From assembly GCA_004151065.3 (NCBI GenBank), contig NWUY0303918939.1, positions 1-12,483 of the forward strand: a stretch of DNA of 12,483 nucleotides. The letters are read 5' to 3'. Shown one piece after another: positions 1 to 8,467 of this stretch. This DNA comes from Larix sibirica (Eukaryota > Streptophyta > Pinopsida > Pinales > Pinaceae). Under the pieces are notes generated by a model that had not been told where the DNA came from, searched no databases, and saw only the letters and a program-made list of their open reading frames with translations. Made by a program: the position numbers and the translations under genes. Numbering within the stretch: position 1 is the stretch's first letter; each line of letters opens with the position of its first letter.

Positions 1-110
1 ATCTTTCCTCCAGTAGATTCCACCTCTTCTTCAATACAGTGTTCTTCAGTGTTCTTTCCTTTGGGGAGTGGAACTCTCTTGGGATTAATCACAATTAATC
101 TAGAGTAGGT
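1..110 (-). pseudogene. Start of an LTR-retrotransposon gag-like reading frame (partial, cut by window edge)
   Basis: On the minus strand the frame from about 110 down to base 3 is open for 36 codons and reads into the left window edge. It contains the stretch NPKRVPLPKGKNTEEHCI followed by a run of acidic residues. It lies just inside a primer-binding site and LTR boundary, which is where the leader or gag gene of an LTR retrotransposon begins. No ATG is visible in this frame, so the original start may be mutated or the leader may simply be open by chance. I do not recognise a gag family from this short piece; the assignment rests mainly on position. Confidence 0.4.
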
Positions 111-118
111 TCAGAGAA

Positions 119-134
119 CCATGCTTTGATACCA
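119..134 (-). other. Primer-binding site for initiator tRNA-Met of a minus-strand LTR retrotransposon
   Basis: The minus strand reads TGGTATCAAAGCATGG. The usual plant retrotransposon primer-binding site, complementary to the 3' end of initiator tRNA-Met, is TGGTATCAGAGC; one of those 12 bases differs here. It is separated by a single base from a terminal ...GGACATTACA (minus strand), the expected LTR end. Reverse transcription of the element would have been primed here, heading into the LTR at higher coordinates. Confidence 0.85.
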
Positions 135-135
135 C

Positions 136-480
136 TGTAATGTCCTTGATCCTATATCAAAGATATTATCTCAATTCAGAATTTAAAACATCAATTAACT
201 TATACCAAAACTAGTTGCAGAAAAACTAGTCTTGGACACAAGTAGCTTTCCCCTAGGGTTAGGAATTTGTAATATTTAGGATTTGAAAAATGTATTGGTG
301 AATGTGCAACAACAAAGGTATCAGGTTTAGGGCCAACTTCTAAGTCCTATGCACAATGTACTGGGGCCATTTACATTTCAACAACAGATGTTGCTGATGT
401 CTACTTTGAGGCTTCCTGGGCACTCCGGCATATGCATACCAGGCTCAGTGCTTACACCTGAATGTAACCAAATGGAATAT
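136..480 (-). mobile_element. LTR of a minus-strand LTR retrotransposon (right boundary uncertain)
   Basis: On the plus strand the LTR edge is TGTAATGTCC at 136, one base from the primer-binding site. The minus strand therefore ends in GGACATTACA, with the canonical terminal CA. In minus orientation this is the 5' LTR, with the internal region at 1-135. I could not find a convincing partner terminus (a plus-strand ...CA end with a target-site duplication), so the right limit is only a guess and the LTR may run well past 480. A 12-bp hairpin sits at 205-235. No coding potential is seen in the block. Confidence 0.55.
205..235. repeat. Imperfect inverted repeat inside the LTR
   Basis: The arms are 205-216 (CCAAAACTAGTT) and 224-235 (AACTAGTCTTGG). 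They pair at 11 of 12 positions around a 7-base loop. The hairpin lies inside the LTR, in the region that could be transcribed, but its role is unknown. Confidence 0.6.
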
Positions 481-1724
481 ATCAGATATTAACTTCCTAA
501 TTAGGAGGTTAATATTTAAATCACAATGCAATCAAACACATGATAATATTGTGGGGGAATTTGGATGTTTTAAAATCACATAGGGAACTTGATAGAAATA
601 TAATAGACATAAAATAAAACTAGATTTGGTTTTCTATCTAAAGCAAATACACATTCACATAATTGATAAACAACATTTTTTAAAACAAAACTAGTATAAT
701 GTACTCGTGGTTATGTTAGGACTTTCACATATTTGTGTTTAGTCTATAAACAAAAAGGAGTCACCAATGCAAAAATGATGAAAGATAACTCTACAACCGT
801 TAATTATATTCCCATTTTCACATCTAATAGGTCTATCCAAAAAAAATTCAGTCATTAAACCCTAGGAAATGTGTTATAGATCAAGTATTTATATACTTTT
901 TTCTGTAAAGAAGAAACTCCACCAAAAAACACAAAAAATTACGTGATAGTCTATAAAATGTTCAAAACCATTAATCGGGAATGCTATTATCGAAGTTGTA
1001 GTACCTTCTTTAGCAATGATATCTTTGAGTCTAGCACAATTTCATAATCATATCTACGGGAAATCTTAAAAGAGAGTTAATTGATAATCCTCAACAATGA
1101 TGCATGGTTCAATAAGGAGAGAGGCAATGGAATTAGCACTTGCAAATAAGTTTTAACAGGCCCTAATGTATAATTTTAAACACCAATGCTTTATGACCAA
1201 GAAGTGTGTACCCATAGATAGATTTTCTATAAGCTTTTGGTTTTCATGCTTCTACTGGTTATTATCATTACTGTTCCATTGCAATTGAAAGACATGTTGT
1301 TAATATGTGAGACTGCCGAAGATGCAAAAGAATGAAAAGCACTGAATGGCTATGTTGTTGCAAATTACTAGGATACGAATATAATAGGTTAGCATGCATA
1401 TAAATGAACAATAGTGTGTTCTTTAAGCATGTTATACATCTTTGACACCTATTGAGAATCTTATTAGCAACAACTTGAAGTTATTGTCAATAATGTTGAG
1501 AATTTTAGTCGAGCAATGTATTTTTTAATTGAAAAGCAAGAGATTCAATTCACAATTTTTTTGGATTTGTCAAACTGTGTTTCACTTTTATGTATCAACC
1601 ATTCCATTAGTCTATATGACAAACACCGAGTAGTGTAGTCTAAGATAATCAAGAATACATTGGATAAGGGTGAATATGCATTTCTTTGTGGTATATTGTT
1701 TATGATGCTACAATCATTCTAACA
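481..1724. other. AT-rich intergenic DNA, nothing recognised
   Basis: I found no reading frame with family resemblance, no RNA gene and no clear repeat boundary here on either strand. Part of the left side may still belong to the LTR that starts at 136. Confidence 0.5.
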
Positions 1725-1873
1725 TGATGTTTGATTGCTTCCTTTGCTCAGATGACACATCATTTATTGAATTCTACTCTTACCAACATGCATTAACAAT
1801 ATTCTTACCAACAATGGTTAAGCTACTTGATTATGTTTGATTTCCTTCTCAACTTAGATGACACATCATTTAT
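1725..1873. repeat. Direct repeat pair, 43 bp, 106 bp apart
   Basis: Copies lie at 1725-1767 and 1831-1873. They match at 35 of 43 positions by eye and share an identical 18-mer, AGATGACACATCATTTAT, at their right ends (1750-1767 and 1856-1873). Between them CTTACCAACA also occurs twice (1779 and 1804). This suggests a small local duplication rather than a named element. Confidence 0.6.
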
Positions 1874-2040
1874 CAGGTTATTACTATAGTTATTTCAAAA
1901 TTTATATGGAATAATTTCGTAGGCATTCTCCTGAGAATGTTGGAAAATGATAGTATTATTGTGTTGACACGCCCCTAAGTTTTGTTTTCACTTATTTTTG
2001 CTGTCTGCAATTACGGGTAGCTCATAATATGATTTTCCAG

Positions 2041-2660
2041 GTTACCATAAAACATTCAAAAGGTTTAAAATATGTTAAGGTGGCCTTTATGGTGATGGAG
2101 AATCTTTTGTTTGGAAAGACTGCAACATGGATTTATGACCTCAAAGGCTCTCTTCACAACCGATACAATCCAGATTCAAGCGCAGTTCTTCCAGATCAAA
2201 ATTTTATTGAAGCAATGCTAACGTCTTCAATATTTGTTGGGAACAAGGCTAAGCACCTTTTAGAGCTAGTTGTTTGGAATGACATTTCCTTTCTTACTAT
2301 GAGCATGCTTCTATTTTTTGTCCATACCCATACTTGATAGCTTGGTTTCAATATTCTATTGGTAAGCAGTTTCTCATGGTTTTGTATGTGGCATTGATGT
2401 TTACAATCAATCAATGTGATGGGTTATTCATTGCTTGTTGGAGTTGACGAAAAGCGAGGATAACTCGTTTTGGTCATTATTGATTATATGAGGCAGTATA
2501 CATGGGATAAGCATCTTGAGGCATGGGTAAAAGCTCTATAATTCTAGGAGGTCCAAAGAATGAAACACCCACTATTATTTCTCCAAAGGAATACAAAAAA
2601 AAGGTTCTACGTGAAAATTGTGTCAGAGCATGGAAACATTTTTTCAGTGTACATGTAGGG
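2041..2660 (+). pseudogene. FAB1: FAB1/PIKfyve-type phosphatidylinositol-3-phosphate 5-kinase fragment (C-terminal kinase exons), broken
   Basis: Plant FAB1 kinases phosphorylate PtdIns3P to PtdIns(3,5)P2 on endosomal and vacuolar membranes. Only the C-terminal part of the kinase domain is here. Exon 1 (2041-2298) follows a good acceptor (TTTTCCAG) and carries VMENLLFGKTATWIYDLKGS, YNPDSS, LPDQNFIEAM and FVGNKAKHLLE. After a 108-bp intron, exon 2 starts at 2407 with SINVMGYSLLVGVDEK. It has an in-frame TAA at 2461, then IIDYMRQYTWDKHLEAWVKA, a frameshift near 2537, and ILGGPKN with ISPKEYKKK up to about 2610. Similarity fades near 2660. The conserved MDYSLL aspartate, a proposed catalytic residue, is glycine. 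The FYVE, chaperonin-like and N-terminal kinase parts are absent. Retained introns mean it is not a processed copy. A TE-captured or duplicated gene fragment is likely. Confidence 0.9.
2299..2406 (+). other. Relic intron in the FAB1 pseudogene with both splice sites lost
   Basis: The kinase protein runs continuously from NDISFLT (ending 2298) to SINVMGYS (starting 2407). The 108 bases between begin ATGAGC and end TTTACAA. A functional intron would be GTGAGC...TTTACAG, so one G-to-A change at each end explains both lost sites. The phase is zero on both sides. The inferred boundaries depend on alignment to the family as I know it, where the continuous protein reads NDTSFLASIDVMDYSLL. Confidence 0.7.
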
Positions 2661-3471
2661 ATTACTGGCCAAAACAAAGTTTCATGTTAGCTATCATGGC
2701 TCTTCTCTTAGTGATTACATGGAAGAGGTATAAGGATCCTATAGATGTATGTTAGCGTTTACTTTACTTTCATTAGCTACAAGACTGTTTATGTTTTAAT
2801 TGTCGATTTCAAATAATTTCGTGTTCAGAGAAGTTTCTTTCTTGTTTGATCTAATGACTATATTTTGACTTGGGTGAGACTTCTAGTGGTCTCATCAAAA
2901 TTGAAAAAGTTTATAAGTGGAGCGCATTTATTTAGACTATGTTGTTCAATATTGTATAGGTATGAACTAATAGTTTGCGGTACTTTCTAGGAAGACCTTC
3001 AACTAAAGAGTTCAATTTCTAATGATGTCACTCAATATTATGAAGGTTGTGAATGACTCTTTATAATGCAATTTGTTCATATCTTACATGAAATCCATCT
3101 AGACATATCCTTGGGATGAAACTATTAGAAATGTACATTCAAAATTTGTTAGGCCAATCCTTATTGTTTGGTTAGCAGTCTAGATGTATATTATTTCAAG
3201 GGATAAGCAAATATGATATTTTGTTATGGATACAATCAAATTATGCCATTTGTTGGCAACCAATGTGGGATACATATTTTATGCTAGTGTTGTCTTTTCG
3301 ACTAGTAGTTGAAGCCAATGAACATTTCTTGATTGTATTGATTAGTCTTGACTATTAAAAATGTATCGAGTTCTTTTGTTGCCTAAGTAGGATAATAATC
3401 CAAAGGATAATTGAACATCATTGAATGATTTATCAAAAGCAATTTGTCTTAATAGACATATGTCAATAGCC
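2661..3471. other. AT-rich DNA, nothing recognised
   Basis: No further FAB1 similarity is seen after about 2660, and no other family could be recognised on either strand in this stretch. Confidence 0.5.
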
Positions 3472-3574
3472 AAAACCTTATGGAGGTCGAGGTCTTTTGT
3501 AGAGGACGTGTCAAGTTCTGAAAGTATTTGAATGCAAACATAGGAGTAGTTGGTCTGTAATAGATACCGAATTG
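3472..3574. repeat. Diverged direct repeat, copy 1 (103 bp)
   Basis: It pairs with 4044-4146 in the same orientation at a 572-bp offset. The best conserved core is TTTGAATGCAAACATA followed by AGTAGTTGG and TGTAATA. On the minus strand copy 1 lies in an open frame of 85 codons (3599 down to 3342) that includes LQTNYSYVCIQ; I do not recognise that protein. Confidence 0.7.
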
Positions 3575-3879
3575 TTAGGACTTGAAAATGTGTATTCATG
3601 TACTCATTTTTGGATGTGATACTTTGGGCATCATCACCGATTTACATATTTTCTTTTATATTATTTACTATTTGTGCCAGAGGGGCTAATCAACTACATA
3701 CAAATGTATCTGTAATCATGTATATCCATACTTGTTGTTCTTAGAAGACCTATTTATCATTGGTTGCACTATATGTTCCTCTACTTGCTTGCATTGGTAT
3801 ATCATAATTCTACCAAGGGTGTGGTTACATGTACGTTTTATTGGTTACTTAGTATTATTTCCATCAAACACTGTCATCA

Positions 3880-3900
3880 GGTGCTATTAGTAGTAGCACC
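3880..3900. repeat. Short perfect hairpin
   Basis: The arms GGTGCTA (3880-3886) and TAGCACC (3894-3900) are perfectly complementary around a 7-base loop. It lies between the two 103-bp repeat copies; no terminator or tRNA context is seen. Confidence 0.4.
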
Positions 3901-4043
3901 ATAAACTATGTTTGTAATAGTCATTACTAGGACCTTAAATTAGAGCATACAAGAAGGAATATAGTCTTATGTGTTACAACTTGAAATTATCCTAGACACT
4001 TAATTATCGTCTAATTGAGTGGTATTTGAAGTCACCTCCTCTA

Positions 4044-4146
4044 AAAACCTCGCAGAGGTCTATGAATTTTCATAGGATGTGTTGAGTTCTGAGTAGCATT
4101 TGAATGCAAACATAAAAGTAGTTGGTTTGTAATATATAGTGAATTG
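4044..4146. repeat. Diverged direct repeat, copy 2 (103 bp)
   Basis: Second copy of the repeat at 3472-3574. The same minus-strand frame reads LQTNYFYVCIQ but is interrupted by a stop soon afterwards. The two copies differ by substitutions and a compensating pair of single-base gaps, so they are old. What the repeat belongs to is not clear. Confidence 0.7.
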
Positions 4147-4279
4147 GCACTTATGATAAATTCCTAAACAACTAAATATGTTGTTGATGTTATTTATGAT
4201 AAATATATGAACCTTTCAAATAAGCTCTGATTGAATAATCAATCCAAGAATTCTTTCTTTCAACTAGGGTTTATCCATA

Positions 4280-5714
4280 ATGGAGTCGGTTGGTGAAGAG
4301 TGACCGCCACCTACACTAGATGAAGCCGCTTTTAGATATCTGATTCCTTCCACACAGAAATCGAGAGTTAGGTTGGAATCCTCTCGTTTTATCAAAAAAT
4401 CAGGTATTCCAGAGGTATATTTACCCACCACAACAGCTAGACAAAAGGCTTTGGCAATGTCTGAGCGAGGATTAATTGTTCAATTCACAGGAATTTGGCC
4501 TTCTCCTAGATCTATGGAGATTTAACTCCTGGAAAAATGGGAAACTCTTATCAATGGCAGAATGACTCACTATTTTTGTGGCAGAGGCTTCTATGCTTTC
4601 TTGTTTGAATTAAAAGAGGATAGAGATTTAATATTTAGAAGTGGATGGTATTTCTTTAGTAATAGAGGTATGCATATTAATAGATGGACTCTTGACTTTG
4701 ATCCAGAGTCAGATATTTCATATAATGTTCCAGTTTGGGTAAGAATGCCACATCTTCCTCTTCACTACTGGGGAGATGATTCTCTAAGATATATTGGAAA
4801 CAAGCTCGGGAAATACATTGATAAGGTAGAACCTAAACAAAGAATGTTTCAGTTTGTAAGAATCTGTGTGGAGGTATATTTGGAGAAAGGACTTCCTGAA
4901 GCAATTCACCTTGTGTTGTACAATTGGAGCCACTATCAACAATTAGACTGTGAACATATATCTTTCAAGTGTAAATCATGTCATACTTACGTCCATTTTG
5001 CTAAAGACTAAAAGAAGGTAGGGAATATAGCCTCTGATTCTCAAAAATCTAAGCAAGCTATAACATCAAATGCAAAAGATATTTTGTTATCTTCTTCTTT
5101 GGTTGTAATCACTAGGAATCCAATAATAACTGAGAATAGGTTCAAAGCTTTAAATCAAGAATTTCCTTGCAGTTCCATCGAGGTTGTAGCCTCATAGGTG
5201 AAGGATCTTGGGACATCTTTCTCTTTAAGTCAGTATGAGAATCGGTTGGAAGCCATAAATTAGGAATTCCCTCGTAGCTTCACTGAGGCAGTGGCTCCTC
5301 AGGTGAAAGAACCTGGGTCAACTTTCCCTCCAAGATTGTTGTCTATCATGTATGGAATTAATTTTCCCAACCTAGAAGGTAGCAAAGAAAAAACCTCGTG
5401 GATTTATTAGAGGCAGGTGAAGGAATATAGGAAATGTAGACAATAACAGTAGGGGTGGTCACTAGAAAGCAAGTAATCAGGTGTTAACAAAAGAGGAATG
5501 TGAAGTGGTTGAGGGAGAAGAAAAATCTACACAAAAAGGAAGAAATATAGGTAAAGAAGTTCATGAGGAAGTAAGAAATCGATAAAAAATGTTGGGGCTC
5601 CAAACAACCTTGGATCGTTCGTTGATATCTACAACAACTAATGTTAAAGGAGAAGGAAATCCGGTTACTCCAAGTTCACAAAAGGGAGGATCCACCAAGA
5701 CATCAGTCAAATAA
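4280..5714 (+). pseudogene. LINE ORF1: RNA-binding DUF4283 / CCHC zinc-knuckle protein, broken
   Basis: ORF1 proteins of plant LINEs coat the element's RNA. The frame opens at ATG 4280 (MESVGEE) with stops at 4301 and near 4526. It runs through a DUF4283-like region, about 4440-4930, with GIWPSPRSMEI, FYAFLFELKEDRDLIFRSG, WTLDFDPE and VPVWVRMPHLPLHYW. A zinc knuckle CKSC-HTYV-H-FAKD follows; its final Cys position is the TAA at 5009. That stop is therefore a mutation, not the natural end. Downstream the frame continues with a tandem 90-nt duplication, then shifts frame in an A-run near 5388 into a basic segment KKKPRGFIRGR. It ends SVK-TAA at 5712-5714. About 478 codons in all, within the usual size of plant LINE ORF1. 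Stops at 5418, 5463 and 5583 also interrupt it. Confidence 0.85.
5132..5326 (+). repeat. Tandem duplication inside ORF1 (two 90-nt units, 105-nt period)
   Basis: Units 5132-5221 and 5237-5326 align without gaps at the protein level. The shared pattern is ENR-F/L-K/E-A-L/I-N-x-EFP, then E-V/A-VA, then VK-D/E, G and F. They are joined by a 15-nt linker. Unit 1 has a TAG where unit 2 has CAG, and unit 2 has a TAG where unit 1 has CAA. Each unit therefore shows the ancestral glutamine of the other. Confidence 0.8.
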
Positions 5715-5716
5715 TG
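5712..5716 (+). promoter_or_regulatory. Overlapping ORF1 stop / ORF2 start (TAATG)
   Basis: The ORF1 frame ends with TAA at 5712-5714. The ORF2 ATG, which opens the MKILS(W)N endonuclease start, is at 5714-5716, sharing one base. ORF2 lies in the -1 frame relative to the end of ORF1. In the insect LINE SART1 a UAAUG overlap is known to allow translation coupling of ORF2; a like role here is inferred. Confidence 0.6.
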
Positions 5717-6417
5717 AAGATACTCTCCTAGAACTACAGAGGGATGGGAAGTATGGGTAAAGAAGAAGCCATCAGACACTTAATAAATATGGAAAGACCT
5801 TCAATTCTTCTTCTCTAGGAGACTAAACTGTAGGATCAAGTCATGCAAACAATAGGGCAGAAGCAATGGAAAGTAAGTAAAAGTGTTGCGATAAGTTCGA
5901 GAGGAACATTAAGAGGGATCTACACTCTATGGGATAGTAATAAGCTAGAGTTAATAGCTACGTTGTAAACACAACATTGGATCTTCACAGAATTTGTAAG
6001 CATAGAAACTAGAAAGCATTTTAGAGTTTTCAACCTATATGTTCCAACTCATTATAAATAAAAGGATGATTGCTAACAAAGCTTAAATTATGAAAGAAAC
6101 ATATTAGGGATTGGGAATTTAATAGTAGCAGGTGATTTAAATAATGTTCTATCCTCAGAGGAGAAGAAGGGAGGATCCAATGTTCAGGATGTTTCAAGTG
6201 AAAACCTAGAGGATATTATCCCAGACTGGGTTTAATAGACATGAATCCCAAAACAGGGAAGTACACCAGGACTAATAGAAGATTAGGCTCTTAAAACATT
6301 TCAACCAGATTAGATAGATTTTAATCAATAACAACTTTCTCAAGGAAGATCTTAAAATGTCCTCCTTTATAATACCTTCAACTACTAAGAATCATAAGCC
6401 AATAATCCTCTCCCTCT
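5714..6417 (+). pseudogene. LINE ORF2, part 1: apurinic-like endonuclease domain, broken
   Basis: This domain nicks the target DNA to start reverse transcription. The start at 5714 reads MKILS-stop-NYRGMGS, matching the family's MKILSWNCRG with Trp (TGG) changed to TAG. Then come IRHLINMERPSILLL-stop-ETKL (catalytic Glu kept), SRGTLRGIYTLWD, FNLYVPTHY (the NxYxP motif) and IVAGDLNNVLSSEEKKGG (the GDFN motif). KTGKYTRTNRRLG, RLDRF and TTKNHKPIILSLS follow. The last is the SDH motif with its Asp changed to Asn. Frame breaks lie near 6220, at 6319-6324 in a T-run, and near 6437. About 235 codons is the normal size for this domain. Confidence 0.85.
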
Positions 6418-6435
6418 CTAATAAAGAAAAATTAT

Positions 6436-8467
6436 GGCCCCCTTCCCTTTAAATTTAACCATATTTGGCTCAATCATTTTGAGGCCAATGAAGTTATTAA
6501 ATCTACTTGGAAAAAGAAAGTAGAAGGATCTCCATGCTTTATCTAGGAGACAAAGTTGTAAAGAAAGCTCTAAAGGATTGGTCCAAAAAGAATTATATTG
6601 AGCCTTTTGTAGAAAAAAAACTGTTCTATGATCAGTAAGCCTCAATCCAAAATCATATATAATAAGAAAACCTCACTCTCCAGCAAGATCAAGGCAAACA
6701 TGAATAATGTCCAAGAAATTACTAACTCACAAGGATGTAGAATTTTGGATTATAAAGTTATATAGGTAGAATCCTTCCAGCATTTCAAAAACCTTTTATC
6801 AAGGCAAGCAGAGATAAATGAGGAAATTACAAAGGATATGTTATTCAATATCCCTACCTTGGTAACTCAAATGGAGAATACAAAGTTAGGAAAAGAAATA
6901 GAGGAAATGGAGGCTATCTCAACAATTTGGGATCTAGAGCCAGACAAAGCTCTCGGACCAGACGGCTTCACCATTTCTTTTTATAGAAAATTTGGGGGTA
7001 TAATAAAATTTGATGTTTGCAAGATGGTTAAATGGTCTCTAAAGAAAGGAAAGTTGGGAGGCTGCACAAATTCTTCATTTTTGGTTCCAATTCCAAAAGA
7101 AAAGAACCCTGAAACTTTCTCAAGGTTCATGCCAATTTCTTTGTGTAACTCCTCTTACTGAACGATAGCAAAGATTCTAGCAAATCGAGTCAAGCCACTT
7201 TTGTCTCATTTAATATCAGACAATCAAGGAGGATTTATTCCTAGAAGGCAAATACTTGATAACATTATCCTTGTGCAAGAAGTGATCCACTCTTGTAAGG
7301 CCTAGAAAGAGAGAGGAATGGCGATAAAAATGGATATGGCCAATGCATTTGATTGAGTGAGACACTCTTTCCTTTATTCAGTTCTCTCTAAATTTGTCTT
7401 TTTCAGATCTATTTATAAACCGGATTAAAGCTTGTATATCAAACCCCTGGATAGCTCCCCTGGTTAATGGTAGACCCACTGATTTCTTTAAGGGGGAAAG
7501 AGGGTTGAGATAGGGTTTCCCGCTCTCCCCTTTGTTATATATTCTTATGGATGATTCCCTTAGTAGAAAGCTATATCAAGAAAGGAGGTTAGGCAATCTT
7601 CCCAGAATAAGAATAGTCAGAGGTGTCAAGGAGCTTAACCATTCTCAATTTGCTAATGACACCGTGTTATTAGGGGGAGCTTCAAGAGAGATAATAGAGA
7701 GATTTAAAAACATTATGGATAGTTACTTAGGGGCTATAGGTGGTGAAACTAACAAACATAAGTGTTGTGTTTATGATTGGAATGTGCCAACCTCAAATCT
7801 TAACAATGTATCCAATAAATTAGGATTCTTATCAAAGAATGATTGGAATTCGTTCATTTACTTAGGCATGCCCATATTTCTGGGGAGACCTCAATCTCTG
7901 GATTGGAAAGTGGTTGCTAAAAAAATTAAGAAGAAACTGGAGCAACGAGGCACTCAAGGGTTAAATCCGATAGCCAGAGTTGTATTGATCAAATCAATAT
8001 TATCCTCCTTATCTATATATCAGAACTCTATCCTACTAGTGCTGACATGTATAACAAAGCAATTGACAAATTGTATATAAAATTTCTATGGCAGGGGGGT
8101 AAAGCGAGTAATAAAAAATTTCATTTACTCAACTGGAACGAGGTCACGATCCATTTGAACAAAGGTGGTCTAGGAAGTAAGGATTCTTGGATGCTAAATA
8201 AAGCGTTTGGGGCTAAAATTCATTGGAATATTGCTATTGGCGATGAATCTTGGTGGAAAATTGCAATAGCCAAGAAGTATTCTACCTCACATTGTAGCAT
8301 AATTATAGATCAAGAGTTTACGAACAATAAGTGCACAACAATTTGGGGCTTATGTAAGGCTTCTACAACTATTATCAAATCTCAAGTTTCATGGTTGCCT
8401 AGCAGTGGTAGTGGAATAAAAATTTGGGAGGATAGAATTCTAGGTAAGAAGGAACTTGGAAAAAAAT
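6436..8467 (+). pseudogene. LINE ORF2, part 2: reverse transcriptase domain, broken
   Basis: The linker begins FKFNHIWLNHFEANEVIKSTWKKK, shifts frame near 6560 (KALKDWSKKNYIEP), and then lacks the WLKEGD-NTKFFH block usually found in plant LINEs. From 6661 one frame holds LDYKVI, ESFQHFKNLL, DKALGPDGFTISFYRKF, FSRFMPISLCN, IAKILANRVKPLL, GGFIPRRQILDNI and MAIKMDMANAFD-stop-V. After a shift near 7400 it continues NPWIAPLVNGRPTDFFKGERGLR-stop-GFPLSPLL and QFANDTVLLG. The catalytic FADD is FAND (7649-7660), so polymerase activity is lost. The thumb region YLGMPIFLGRPQS, LNPIARVVLIKSILSSL, KFLWQGGK and WEDRILG follows, with a shift near 8040. Confidence 0.92.

Noticed and set aside
2196-2414. Minus-strand open frame of 72 codons
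   Set aside because: Antisense shadow of the FAB1 kinase exon; no own family resemblance.
2477-2677. Minus-strand open frame of 66 codons
   Set aside because: Antisense to the second FAB1 exon, whose plus strand clearly matches the kinase.
3880-3900. Hairpin as transcription terminator
   Set aside because: No T-run follows and the context is eukaryotic; likely a chance inverted repeat.
5561-5779. Minus-strand open frame of 72 codons
   Set aside because: Antisense to the ORF1/ORF2 junction of the LINE.
6418-6645. Minus-strand open frame of 75 codons
   Set aside because: Antisense to the ORF2 linker, which reads as LINE protein on the plus strand.
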